Of a stretch of DNA of 64,000 nucleotides, positions 31,951 through 42,331 are shown piece by piece. A program made the position numbers and the translations under genes. A model generated the notes under the pieces. It saw only the letters and a list, made by a program, of their open reading frames with translations, was not told the DNA's origin and did no database searches. The stretch covers positions 10,225,501 through 10,289,500 of the forward strand of contig NC_067480.1 in the NCBI RefSeq assembly GCF_947179515.1, given 5' to 3'. The first letter of the stretch is position 1, and each line of letters begins with the position of its first letter. The DNA is from Apodemus sylvaticus (Eukaryota > Chordata > Mammalia > Rodentia > Muridae).

Positions 31951-32668
31951 ACCCATTTGACTGTCTTCCTTCCCAGCTTTTAAAACCAAGATGTTTTAAA
32001 AAGTCTTTTGGATGCTGTGTGCTCAGCCTTGAAATTATCTGCTGGCATTCTGCTGCCCAAAGCCCTTGGTACTGAATCTGAAGAGACATTTCAATGGACA
32101 GCCATTTAGAACACTCAGAGGATATGAACATTTGATTTGAATAAAATCAAATAAAAACAATGATTTGAATAAATCATTGACCCAAACAAGAAAAGTGTCC
32201 ACATTATTTTAAGTGCATTGATAATTATCAGTGAATTGGGGTACAGTAGATTTTTGCTCCAAGAGCAGAATTCATCACTTTTCTGACCCCATCTAATTAA
32301 AAATTAATACTCCATAAGGCTCCCTTCTGGTCATTGAAAGAATAAATTGTTGTAAAATTTATGACCTAGCCTCCCCCAATTCATGTTTGCTTCCTGTTCA
32401 TCTACAAAATCCAGCCTTTTGAAGCCATCGTTCAAAAACCATTCCACTAAATAATAAGAATTAACAAAACTTTGAATGTTAATTGTTCATAGTCTCTAAT
32501 AATTAAACAGGATTCATTGTTTTGAAGGACTTATTTTTGCACTACTTGTGATTTAAGCTATGATTGCAAGTATTAAAATATCTTCATATGGATGGTGTTA
32601 TATACTCACTTCGTAAGTAACCAACTTAGCTATGTTTCATGTGTACCTCAATAAAATGTACTTTAAAA
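31951..32668. other. Repeat-poor AT-rich DNA, candidate conserved element
   Basis: No repeat family seen. Contains the perfect palindrome TGATAATTATCA (32219-32230), 'CATCTAATTAAAAATTAATAC' (32291) and several TAATTA/AATAAT motifs, which are common in homeodomain-bound enhancers. Conservation cannot be judged from one sequence. Confidence 0.35.
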
Positions 32669-32680
32669 CTGATTGCATAA

Positions 32681-32846
32681 GCCGGGCGTGGTGGCACATG
32701 CCTGTAATCCCAGCCCTTGGGAGGCAGAGGCAGGCGGATTTCTGAGTTCGAGGCCAGCCTGGTCTACAGAGTAAGTTCCAGGACAGCCAGGACTACACAG
32801 AGAAACCCTATCTCAAAAAAAAACAAAAACAAAAACAAAACAAACA

Positions 32847-32879
<33 letters not shown>

Positions 32880-32881
32880 AC
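32681..32881 (+). repeat. B1 SINE, young mouse type, with target duplication
   Basis: Starts GCCGGGCGTGGTGGCAC; body 'GATTTCTGAGTTCGAGGCC' is mouse-type B1. The tail is an (AAAAAC)n array to 32881. CTGATTGCATAA flanks both ends exactly (32669-32680 and 32882-32893), a perfect 12-bp target duplication that shows L1-mediated insertion. Confidence 0.97.
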
Positions 32882-33044
32882 CTGATTGCATAAAGAAGTA
32901 CATAATAATAACCATGGAAAATATTTACAGGTCACATCACAAGTCAAAAATGAATTTTCCTAATAATATACAGTTTGTAAGATAAAAACGGAAAGGGCCC
33001 ACAGCACTAGAAAAGTAAATGTGCAAAGAATGTGAATTTGTTTG

Positions 33045-33190
33045 CATTGAGACAGCACAGCGGGTAAAGGCACGTCCTGCGAGGTTTGATGACCTGAGTT
33101 CAACCCCTGCACCCACATGGAGGAGGAAGAGAGTTGACTCCCACAAGCCATCCTCTGATCTCCACATTTACACCTTACAGGGGAAGAGTG
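33045..33190 (+). repeat. B3 SINE
   Basis: 'GCGGGTAAAGGCACGTCCTGC', 'GATGACCTGAGTTCAACCCC' and 'AGAGTTGACTCCCACAAGCC' are the B3 A box, B box and 3' body in order. Confidence 0.85.
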
Positions 33191-33605
33191 AGCCCTGAAC
33201 ATGTAAGATGATGGCCAACCTTCTTTAAGAAGGAAAATGCAAATAAGATATGATTGAAATAACTTTTTGTCTACCAGATTGCCAAAATTATGGCAAGATC
33301 ATGAGCAGACACATTTCTATGTTGTAGGGTGAGATAAACTGGTGCCACGTTCACTGAAGATGATTTTATGATAACTACCACATGTGCAAATGGACTTTCT
33401 TTGGCCCAGTGAAGTATTCAGAAATTGACACACGTACCAGGATATTCATGGCAGCAATCCTTGCAAGTGCTTGGAAAGCCACCTAACTCTAACAGTGATG
33501 AGCTCTTCGATAATGCCACAGCCCCAAACTAAGTCAGTCCGAAAAAGGAATGGGGGCGTTCGTAGGAACTCACAAGATATTATATTCAAGATATAGTTAT
33601 TGTTT
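33191..33605. other. Single-copy or decayed L1 DNA
   Basis: 'CAGGATATTCATGGCAGCAATCC' (33437) faintly resembles the L1 ORF2 C-terminal region on the plus strand ('...ttcatagcagcattatt...'). Too diverged for a firm call. Confidence 0.3.
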
Positions 33606-33785
33606 GGGGCTGGAGGGATGGCTCAGCAGTTAAGAGCACTGACTGCTCTTCCAGAGGTCATGAGTTCAAACCCCAGCAACCACATAGTGGCTCACAACTA
33701 TCTCTAATTATATATGATGCCTTCTTCTAGTGTGTCTGAAGACAGCAACAGTGTACTTACATATAATAAATAAATCTTTAAAGAA
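33606..33785 (+). repeat. B2 SINE (B2_Mm-like)
   Basis: Full length: GGGGCTGGAGGGATGGCTCAG through 'CTGACTGCTCTTCCAGAGGTC' to 'AATAAATAAATCTTTAAAG'. Flanks AAGATATAGTTATTG (left) and AAGATATATTGCTG (right) are a target duplication with small differences. Confidence 0.95.
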
Positions 33786-34779
33786 AAGATATATTGCTGG
33801 CTGAAAATAATAACAGAGTATGATGGCAGTGTACGTAGTTACCTACCATCTACAAAAGGCAGAGATGAAATATATTAATATTTGCTGGGTATATACAAAA
33901 TATCCTTAGAAAGATATCCCAGAAATTTGATATTATTAATATCTCCAGAAAGGGCCACCGGTTGGTGTGGGTGCCAGGGCTCAAAGTGGGGTTTCTCTTT
34001 AAATTGCTTCTGAACATTTTGAATATATACTAAGTGAATTTATTTATAAAATGATAGGTTTTTTTTAATATGTCGCCAAGTTTCTATCTTTCCAAGTGAG
34101 TCTGAGATGCCTTCCAAAACAGAATAAATCTGAACCACAGGGTTTGCACAGGATCGGGTCAAAGGGTTGATTTCCTCTGCCTTAAGGGAACTGCAGGGTG
34201 GAGACACGGAACAATATTAGTTTCTTCAAAGAATTCTCAGAACCAGTTACAGAATATGGTCATTCAGATTCTAACTCAATCTCATATTCATTGGGATTTT
34301 GCTCATCTTTCTGAAGAATGTTTTTTCTCAAATACTTCTATTCATAGCGCACAGAAGACAGTTTTTATATTAAGACAAATTAGCTTGCTGGGTTTGTGTC
34401 ATGTCTTATTTAGGGTGTGCAGCATCATGCTGATAAGTCTCTGAAAACTATCCAAACTAGGCTTGGCAGTCAATTATCAAATGGCAGGCTGGGCTGCCAT
34501 TTGATGAACTGTCCAACACAAAAAGTAAACACATTGAAGCCCTGAGTTAGAAGTCAGGCCACGTGAGCGACAGCCTTAGGTGGGTCCCAGCGCTGAGAGA
34601 CTCACTCAGGGGACGTACTCATCTTTCCGATAGGATAGAGTGGTCACTCTGCGATCATTTGGAGTCACATCTACAAACAGAGCAGACGCTTTTCAGTTGC
34701 TCTTCTTATTATTAATGGAGGACAAGACACTGAAGGTTCACTTTGCATCAGGAACTTTGGGTAAATGGGTTTTATCACT
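33786..34779. other. Single-copy DNA
   Basis: No repeat family or gene recognised. The small inverted pair 'AATGGCAGGC' and 'GCTGCCATTTGATGAACTG' near 34480 overlaps a CAAATGGCAG/CTGCCATTTG palindrome. Confidence 0.35.
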
Positions 34780-34922
34780 GTAAGAGTTGGCTTAATTATC
34801 TCTATTTTCTAAAGAAGACCCAAACAGAATTGTACAGATTCAAAGCTGTTACAGCAAGGATTCAAACAATTTCAAGTCAACACCAAGTGTAAGAAGCTCT
34901 TGTTCCGGTGCTATTAACTCAA
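34780..34922 (-). repeat. MIR SINE
   Basis: 'TTAATTATCTCTATTTTCTAAAGAAG' (antisense of the MIR 'tcctcatctgtaaaat' block), then 'GCTGTTACAGCAAGGATTCAAAC' (antisense of the MIR B-box side). Order fits a minus-strand MIR; strongly diverged. Confidence 0.55.
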
Positions 34923-34929
34923 ACTCCCT

Positions 34930-35005
34930 ATGTAGTCCAGGCTAGACTCCTGAGTCAGCTTCCTAGACACTGGCCTTATAGATGTAAACCACATGGGCAT
35001 TATGA
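34930..35005 (-). repeat. Old B1-like fragment
   Basis: 'CTCCCTATGTAGTCCAGGCTAGAC' and 'TCAGCTTCCTAGACACTGG' resemble antisense B1/B4. Short. Confidence 0.45.
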
Positions 35006-36000
35006 AAATAGCATCTCTATTTAAAATGCTAAAGTGTTCATTTTGTACCTGTTTTTCTTGATGGCATTCAAGTTTGTATTCTTAGCTGGAAGAAAATGTG
35101 GTCGTATTTTTCACATAGTATATCACCAGGAAGCACAAGATATGCATTAGTTGCTTGTGTATGACATGGCCCAAGTACTGAACATTTCTCCATCTTGTAA
35201 TTTCTGGTATTCCTCTGTCTTGGTTACACCAACAGTACATAGAAGGATATGTTATGACTGAACATATATCATACATCTTACTAAATTTATCCGTATGTTT
35301 AGCATGTACTCGTAATTTTGATAAAATTCAGTTACTTAAATATTTGTCTGTTTTGTTATAAAAATACTTACAGGTTCTGGGAAGAAGAGTAAGGACCATT
35401 TGTGCTTGGATCCCTGGTGCCTATTAAGAGTTGGCCACCGCGGCCGGGATCTGCAGCCCTAGTTCGGGAGGAGTAGAGATGGGTCATAGGTCATACCATG
35501 TTCCTAACCAAACTAATAGTCTCTGGGTTCAGTGAGAGATTTTGTCCCCCAGAATAAGTTGGGGAGAAATTGAGGAAGACCCCCACATTAACCTCTGACT
35601 CTATGTGCATGCACACATGTGCATCCACATGTACACACCAACATAAACATTCACAGACATTACACACTCGGGCAGACAGAAATGACAACCTTGTTAAAAA
35701 TCTGAGGATGTTAGTAGTCTTGTAGATCTTGATCTAAAGTTCATTTGATAGATTTGATAAATATTATCTTAAGGTAAATTTTTTTCTACTTTGGTTTGTA
35801 GTTCTGAGAATTTTAGCATATGGGTAAATTGTGCTCCCCTCTCCTTGCAATTGGTATATAAAGCAGTAGCAGCCTCCAAACTCCCTTATTAATTGTTTTC
35901 TATAAACAATTGAATTTATTTATATACTTCTTCTTTATTAAATATGTATTCTATTCATAACTCCTTTATAGATACTTTTCTGGTTTTCTGTCATATTTAA
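35006..36000. other. Single-copy DNA
   Basis: About 1 kb with no recognised repeat. A short GC-rich patch at 35433-35470 ('GCCACCGCGGCCGGGATC') stands out from AT-rich surroundings. Confidence 0.35.
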
Positions 36001-36330
36001 CCAGTCACATAAAGTTGTAATGGCTTTGTAGAGCATAGGTTTATTAGTTAAGTTCCTTTGGATTAGAATCTCCCTGTGAGATAGCTAGATCCTCTGTTCA
36101 GGGTCTCACCTGACTGAAATGAGAGTGCCAGTAGGGAGTGAGGTTGCCTGATATCCAGAGCCATATTCCCGACTCATTTCAGGCTCTGAGGACCAAGGAC
36201 CTCAGCGTTGAGAGAACCTCCCTCTTCAGTATTTCATAGCATGGCAGTCTGCCTGTTTGAATCAAGGAGAAAGTGCTTCCGACCTCTGTCTGTGGACTCC
36301 CCAGGTCCAGCCCAGTCCTTCTAGGGGTAT
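36001..36330 (+). repeat. Possible ancient mammalian repeat
   Basis: 'AGTTGTAATGGCTTTG', 'GTTCAGGGTCTCACCTGACTG' and 'ATGGCAGTCTGCC' loosely follow the same type of old repeat as at 3195. Very diverged; uncertain. Confidence 0.3.
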
Positions 36331-36578
36331 GTTCCCTCTAACTAATTCACAGCCCACAGAATTAGAAACTTAGCTGCATCTGTAATCTCCCTTGCTCTAT
36401 AATAAAACAGTCATTATCGTGACACCCGGTCTACACCCACAGATTCAGACCATATGCAAGAGAGGGAATCACACTTTAGATCTAGGGCTCTAGGGAACCC
36501 CATATCAGGACGTACAAACCTTAGGGCTATCTGGAATTCCGAAACAGATATCTAGAGAAAAGCTCTCTAAAATGTCAG

Positions 36579-36608
36579 TGTGTGTGTGTGGTGTGTGTGT
36601 GTATGTGT
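36579..36608. repeat. (TG)n
   Basis: Short interrupted TG array. Confidence 0.9.
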
Positions 36609-36727
36609 GAAGTTAACTTGAGTGGTCCCAGAAGTTGTAACTTGAACCAGGTGCAACTCCACACAACCAGGCTTAGCTTAGTAGGACAACAGCTACTCAC
36701 ACTGAGGCAATAAAATTCCTTCTGTGA

Positions 36728-36806
36728 CAGGGGTGGGGGGGTGGGGGGTGGGGGGGTGGGGGTGGGGGTGGGAAGGTAGGGGGTGGGGGTGGGGGTTGGG
36801 GGGGTG
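36728..36806 (+). repeat. G-rich tract (GGGGGT)n
   Basis: Eleven or more runs of at least four G separated by single T or A. It satisfies the usual G-quadruplex pattern many times over. Confidence 0.95.
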
Positions 36807-37706
36807 CACCTGTTAGATCTCCTGAGCTCTTAGAAGAGAAATTACTATTCTAAGTTTGTAATGTAATCTACCATTTCAGAAAAAAAGAACTAAAAATTTT
36901 AATAGTTTTTACAATTTACATTTTAAAAAAGTTAAGCTGGAAGAATGGATAGTTTGGGGACTACATTTGTACTACAGTCCCTCACTTTAAGGAACTGTCC
37001 TGGTGTGAACCCCAGGCTGAATAAATAAGTTTCCTAAGTTAGGAAAGCTGACCATGAGTCACTGAAGCTCCTGTCAGGGTTTCAATTAGCACCCGGTTCC
37101 CACAGTGCCCAGCACCTCCTTGGCCTCAGCGCCCATCAGTTTGTTCCACTGCTGTGCGTCCAAATAATCCACTTGAAATTGAGAGTGTTTTAAAGAGGTT
37201 AACAATTTCTCAAGACATGTACTTTTCAAACTTAAAAAAAAATGAAAGTCTTCTTTATTTTGAAATTGGTCGCCACAGGGCAGGTTTTTATTCATGGTTT
37301 CTCTAACAGGATATAATTCATCAAGTTTTAGCAATAATTAATATATTGCTTTTGAAAAAATATTCCAAGAGAGTACCCAGAAAACCATGCAGAAAAGCAA
37401 AGGGTCTGCCAAATTAACTCATCACATGAGATGTCTACACAAGTGGGTACTTCATGGAGTCTCACATCAGAACAAATATAATAATGAAGATATCTCTCGG
37501 GACCTTTCTTTAATATAAGAAATTACTACCTGAAGAGTAGTAATTGCACATAGAAGCTGCTTCGTACATCTCAAGTACTGTTTATAATCAATAACCTTGA
37601 ATGCCTTTGACATTAATCAAATATGATCTAATTTGACATCAATCAAAGTTGTCCATGGTCAAAGAGTAGTATACATGCAGAATATCATACTCAATGAGTC
37701 TAGTCA
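36807..37706. other. Single-copy DNA
   Basis: No repeat recognised. An 82-codon minus frame (37086-37334) reads without a known domain; an A-run splits its context, so no exon is called. Confidence 0.35.
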
Positions 37707-37756
37707 AATGTGTGTGCATGTGTGTGTGTGTATGTGTGTGTGTGTGTGTGTGTGTG
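37707..37756. repeat. (TG)n microsatellite
   Basis: TGTG with occasional CA/TA interruptions. Confidence 0.95.
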
Positions 37757-38043
37757 AAATAGATACAAATACTGCAAAAGAAATAAACACAAATCACGAT
37801 AATTCTAAAGCCTATGGAAAAAGTTGTACAGAGTAATAGTAAATTTGTGATAGAACACAATAAAATTTGCCTTTGAATATTGCTTTGAATTAAGTTAAGT
37901 TCTCTCTTTCTCTTTCTCTTTTTTTCTTTTTGTTACGCTGCAGAAATATTTTTATTATAAAAACAGTCAACAGAGATCGACAATGCAAATGCTATCTCGG
38001 GACATTTCCCCTTGCTTCTTGAACTTCTGAGTTTACATTAGTA

Positions 38044-38660
38044 TTTCTCTCATTTGTAGGTGCTTCTCAGACATTTGATTTTATCAGTTGAAAATTCTTT
38101 CTTTAGCTGTGCATCCCATTTTTTAATAGGGTTATTTGGTTCTCTGGAGTCTAACATCTTGAGCTCTTTGTATATATTGGATATTAGCCCTTTGTTGGAT
38201 ATAGGGTTGGTAAAGATCTTTTCCCAATTTGTTGATTGCTGTTTTGTCCTATTGACAGTGTCCTTTACCTTACAGAAACTTTGTAATTTTATGAGGTCCC
38301 ATTTGTCAGTTCTGGATCTTAGAGCATAAGCTATTGGTGTTCTGTTCAGGAAATTTTCCCCTGTGTCCATGTGTTCAAGGCTCTTCCCCAGTTTCTTTTC
38401 TATTAGTTTCAGTGTGTCTGGTTTTCTGTGGAAGTCCTTGATCCACTTGGACTTGAGCTTTGTACTAGGAGATAAGAATGGATCAATTTGCATTCTTCTG
38501 CATGCTGACTGCCAGTTGAACCAGCACCATTTGTTGAAAATGCTGTCTTTTTTCCACTGGATGGTTTTAGCTCTTTTGTCAAAGATCAAGTGACCATAAG
38601 TGTGTGGGTTCATTTCTGGGTCTTCAATTCTATTCCATTGATCTACCTGCCTTGATTTTT
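38044..38660 (-). mobile_element. L1 ORF2 C-terminal fragment
   Basis: Antisense L1 ORF2 from the segment after the polymerase domain to near the C-terminus. Both ends are cut: no 3'UTR or poly(A) on the left, and the match stops after 'TCTACCTGCC' on the right. It is less diverged than the Lx copies at 11.7 and 25.5 kb. Confidence 0.9.
38050..38613 (-). pseudogene. Open L1 ORF2 fragment, 187 codons
   Basis: The frame begins MNPHTYGHLIFDK and includes WKKDSIFNKWCWFNW and KWDLIKLQSFCKVKDT, unmistakable ORF2 C-terminal motifs. No internal stop in 187 codons, but the endonuclease, reverse transcriptase and last C-terminal part are absent, so no activity is possible. The persistence of the frame suggests a moderately young copy rather than selection. 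Confidence 0.9.
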
Positions 38661-38965
38661 ATGGTCCTTTCAAACATGATTACTACATGTATATGTTGCT
38701 TTGAAACAAACACAAATCCATCTGACAGTAAATCCAGCCAAAACAAAAGCAGGAACGATGCCCCCAGGCCATGTTCTATTGTGCTTTCACATTTTCTACA
38801 GGGAGACAAAATTAGTTCCTACACTTTCAAAACGGAACAGAAAAGTAAAATTAATACTGTAACCACATAGTGAAATATCAATGAGTCTTCCATTCACAAG
38901 TTACTGAATCAAACCCCAGGAGTTGGTCATTTCAGTTCCTTTAGAAACCCTAAAGGAAGTCAGCA
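38661..38965. other. Single-copy DNA
   Basis: Nothing recognised. Confidence 0.3.
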
Positions 38966-39075
38966 CAATGGTAATGCTAACAGCTAGGAAACCAAGGTCT
39001 GAGGATCATGAGTGCAAAGCCAGCTTGGGCTAAATAGAAACTTTGAAACCAGCATGAGCTACAGGACAAAACTTA
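38966..39075 (+). repeat. B4/B1-like SINE fragment
   Basis: 'GAGGATCATGAGTGCAAAGCCAGC' and 'TGAGCTACAGGACAAAACTT' resemble a diverged B1 body. Confidence 0.5.
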
Positions 39076-39394
39076 AAAGTCTTAAAGAAACTAACACCCA
39101 CAAGTCTTTGTAGTCCTAGAAAATGTATAGATGTTTCCCAGGGCACAATCATGCAGCTTCTATCTCACTGGGATTAAGAAGAGCTGCTTTCAGAATGCTT
39201 GCCACTTATCCTGGCATTGAAACTCCCTCTACTAGAATACTTCAATATGAAAATGACAAGCCAGTTAAACATGGGCAAAGGAACTGAACATATATCCCTG
39301 CAAAGAAAATATTCGGTGAGCAATAAGTAAATGGAAAGATATTCAAAATCGTTAGGTGAAGAAAACGGTGAGGAGCACTGTAACCACGGTGATG

Positions 39395-39550
39395 ACTCGA
39401 ACCAAACGCTGGCCTGCAAGGCTGATGCCCTAAGTTTAACCCCAGGACTCACATGCTGAAGGAAAGAACCAACTCCTGCAAGTTGCCTTCGGACCTCTAC
39501 TCATTTTTAGGTTGTTGTCTGTGTATTCACAAAGAATAAATACATATGAA
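39395..39550 (+). repeat. B3-like SINE
   Basis: 'TGATGCCCTAAGTTTAACCCCAGG' (B-box side), 'GAAAGAACCAACTCCTGCAAG' and 'TTGCCTTCGGACCTCTAC' are B3 3' body motifs; ends in AATAAATA. Confidence 0.8.
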
Positions 39551-39564
39551 AGCGTTTACATTGT

Positions 39565-39640
39565 TGAGCTGGCAGTGTAGCTCAGAGGTAAAGCACTTGC
39601 CTAGTGTGTGAGGCCCTGGCTTCAAGCCTGCGTGCACACA
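39565..39640 (+). repeat. ID SINE
   Basis: 'GTAGCTCAGAGGTAAAGCAC' (A box) and 'GCCCTGGCTTCAAGCC' (B box) with the 'TTGCCTAGTGTG' between them define an ID element (BC1-related, tRNA-Ala-derived). Confidence 0.85.
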
Positions 39641-39775
39641 CATTGTCAAAGGAAGGCATGGACATCAAGAATCGGATGTCGCCGGCATTATATAGTCCAT
39701 CATTTTCCTTAAAAGGTAGAAATACTCACAAATACTAAAACAGATACTTTTTCTAAATAAAAATTGCATTGGTTA

Positions 39776-41125
39776 AAATGCAGGCATTATGACCCTTTTA
39801 TACTGCTGACAGAACAGTGTAATGTTATACTATTTAATAGTTTCTCAAAGCCTAGAAACAGAATAGCCATATGACCTGGCAATATGACCTGCTTGCATAG
39901 ATACAACAATATAACCATAGATATAACCCAGAGACAAAAGACAGGCCTTGCAAGTGCCTGCTGCAGCATTATCCACAATGGCTAAAAAGTAGAAGAAGCC
40001 AAGTGCACAGCGCATGTACAACACACATATATTCTCATCTATAAAGAGGAATGACCTTCTAACATATGCAATGACATTATTAAACCTTGTAAGCATTAGG
40101 TAAGTGAAATAACTCATGCATAAAAGCATCCCTATTATATGATCCTTTACAAAGAGATACGTAGCTGGACAACTCCACAGTCAGAAAGCACAGTGGAGGT
40201 TCCTGTGGATTGGAAGTAAAAGCGATGAGGAATAGTACTCCATTGTGTATATAGACCACATGTTTTGCATGCACTCTTCTGTTGAGGGATACCTGGGTTC
40301 TTTCCAGCTTCTGGCTATTATAAATAGGGTTGCTATGAACATAGTGGAACATGTATCCTTACTACATGCTGGGGAATCTTCTGGGTATATGCCCAGGAGT
40401 GGTATAGTAGGATCTTCTGGAAGTGAGGTGCCCAGTTTTCGGAGGAACCGCCAGACTGATTTCCAGAGTGGTTGTACCAATTTGCAACCCCACCAGCAGT
40501 GGAGGAGTGTTCCTCTTTCTCCACATCCTCGCCAACATCTGCTGTCTCCTGAATTTTTGGAGTACTATTCAGCCATTAGAAACAATGAATTCATGAAATT
40601 CTTAGGCAAATGGATGGAGCTGGAGAGCATCATACTAAGTGAGGTAACCCAGACTCAAGGGATGAATCATGGAATGCACTCACTGATAAGTGGATATTAA
40701 CCTGGAAAACTGGAATGCCAAAAACATAATCCACACATTGAATGAGGTACAAGAAGAACGGAGGAGTGGCCCCCCTTGTTCTGGAAAGACTCAGTGAAGC
40801 AGTGTGGAGCAAAACCAGAACAGGGAAGTGGGAAGGGTTGGATGGGAAAACAGGGGGAGGGAAGGGGGCTGATGGGACTTTCGAGGAGTGGGGGTCTAGA
40901 GAAGGGGAAATCATTTGAAATGTAAATAAAAAATATATCGAATAAAAAAAAAGAAAAAATAAGGGAAAAAGAAAATATAAAAAAAAATTTTAAAAATAAA
41001 AAAAAAAAAAAACAAAGAAAAAAAAGCGATGAGGAGCTATTGCCTAACAGGTAGGGAGATTTGGTTTTCAGTGGTGAATATGTTTTGCAAAGAGCGATGA
41101 TGACTATGTAACATCCTGAGAAAGA
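39776..41125 (+). mobile_element. Ancient L1M copy hosting a younger L1
   Basis: Outside 40218-41035 the sequence follows an old mammalian L1M ORF2 end and 3'UTR: 'CCATATGACCTGGCAATATG' (39868), 'CAGCATTATCCACAATGGC' (39963), 'TAAGCATTAGGTAAGTGAAATAAC' (40089), then after the insertion 'GAGGAGCTATTGCCTAAC' and 'GGTTTTCAGTGG'. It is strongly diverged, as expected of a pre-rodent repeat. Confidence 0.75.
40218..41035 (+). mobile_element. 5'-inverted (twin-primed) L1 with intact target duplication
   Basis: AAAAGCGATGAGGA occurs at 40218-40231 and 41022-41035. Between them, 40232-40558 is antisense ORF2 C-terminal sequence (the minus frame reads MVQPLWKSVWRFLRKLG... and ...IYTMEYYS), then 40559-40690 is sense ORF2 end (NEFMKFLGKWMELE, ending LISGY), followed by sense 3'UTR and an A-rich tail to 41021. 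GGAGTACTATT is present at the outer end of the inverted part and at the start of the sense part, a short overlap. This is the layout produced by twin priming. The insertion point GT/AAAA is close to the L1 endonuclease preference. Confidence 0.95.
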
Positions 41126-41159
41126 ACATAGCTGATAAATCATATATGTAAGAATAATT

Positions 41160-41335
41160 AATCCAGGCATGGTTGCACACATCTACAGTAATCCCAGCTG
41201 TACTACAATAATTCCCAGCAACCACATGATGGTTCATAACCATCCATAATGTAACCTGATGCCCTCTTCTGACATGCAGACATACATGCAGATAGAGCAC
41301 TCATGTACATAAAATAATTCAATGAATCTTTTTAA
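41160..41335 (+). repeat. B1 fragment followed by B2 3' part
   Basis: 41164-41203 ('CAGGCATGGTTGCACACATC', 'TAATCCCAGC') is B1 5' sequence; from 41208 ('AATTCCCAGCAACCACATGATGG') to 41335 it is B2 from the B box to an AATGAATCTTTTT tail. The join is direct, so one SINE probably inserted in the other with loss. Confidence 0.8.
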
Positions 41336-41762
41336 AAAGTTCAATGTTTTTATATATTTTAAACCATAACTTTAAAAAAATAATCATATAGCATATTTTT
41401 TTTAAAAAAGCACTGAATTGTTTGCCTTAAATTGTGGAATTTCATGATCTATAAATTACATAGTTAGCAATAAAGGTATTATTTAAAAGAACTAATGTTG
41501 AATCTTAAAACCTCTCTTGAATATTACTTACATTCATACACACAAATAAATATATCTGTGAATTGCATCTCTGTTATCAAGCAAGCTTTCTTAAATCTCC
41601 CTAGTTCCATTGGGGAAAATCCCCCCACACTTTCCCTCCAAGTACCATATTTAAAAATTTTCCCTGTTACATTGCTCGTACCACAGAAGCAGGCTTTGCA
41701 TTTCTTTTAGTTCTGTATTGCTTCACGATGCAAGGAAAGTATCTGATAAACAATTGGTATTA
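41336..41762. other. AT-rich single-copy DNA
   Basis: Nothing recognised. Confidence 0.3.
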
Positions 41763-41858
41763 TGTGGATAGATGAATGGATGGATGAGGTTGGATAGATG
41801 GATGGATGGTAGATGAATGGATGAATGGATTGATGGATGGATGATAGAAGGATGGATA
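41763..41858. repeat. (TGGA)n microsatellite
   Basis: TGGA/TGAA tetranucleotide array with scattered variants. Confidence 0.95.
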
Positions 41859-42016
41859 CTGAGACTAGAGTTTTCATCAATTGTTTTGTGTTTTGTTAGT
41901 TGACAATACAAAACTACCAAAATGTAAAAATAAAATATTTTAAAGAAGCTAGCAACAAGTTATGATTCTCAATATTGCTTTTGGAAGCCCATCCCAAGAG
42001 ACATTTTAACTGTGTA

Positions 42017-42331
42017 TGTGATGGTTTGTATATGCTTTGCTTGGGGAGTGGCACTATTTGGAGGTGTGGCCTAGTTGGAATTGTTGTGTCACTGTGGGAG
42101 TGGGCTTTAAATACCCTAGTCTTAGCTGCCTGGAAGCCAGTATTCTGCTAGCAGTCTTCAGATGAAGATGTAGAACTCTTAGGGTTAGGGTTAGGGTTAG
42201 GGTTAGGGCTCCTACCTTGATAATGGACTGAACCTCTGAGCCTGTAAGCCAGCCCCAATTAAATGTTGTCTTTTATAAGACTTGTATTGGTCATGGTGTC
42301 TGTTCACAGCAGTAAAACCCTAACTAAGACA
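42017..42331 (+). mobile_element. MT-like MaLR LTR carrying telomeric repeats
   Basis: Starts TGTGATGGTTTGTATATGC and ends 'AACCCTAACTAAGACA', with 'AGCCAGTATTCTGCTAGCAG' inside; same subfamily as the inverted copy at 5558-5867. Flanks GTGTA (42012-42016) and GTGTG (42332-42336) fit a 5-bp ERVL duplication. Relative to the 5558 copy, about 39 bp after 'GATGTAGAACTC' is missing and replaced by five TTAGGG units. Confidence 0.9.
42179..42208 (+). repeat. Interstitial telomeric sequence (TTAGGG)5
   Basis: Exactly five uninterrupted TTAGGG units, the vertebrate telomere repeat. The neighbouring LTR sequence on both sides is normal, so the block was placed inside a pre-existing LTR. The LTR's own 3' end contains CCCTAAC (42318-42324), which could pair with the block. 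Confidence 0.97.

Noticed and set aside
40245..40700. 151-codon plus frame
   Set aside because: It runs antisense through the inverted L1 half and then into the sense half, a product of the inversion junction.
42179..42208. A chromosome end or large telomeric fusion
   Set aside because: Only five units, embedded in a normal LTR with unique DNA on both sides; this is an interstitial block.
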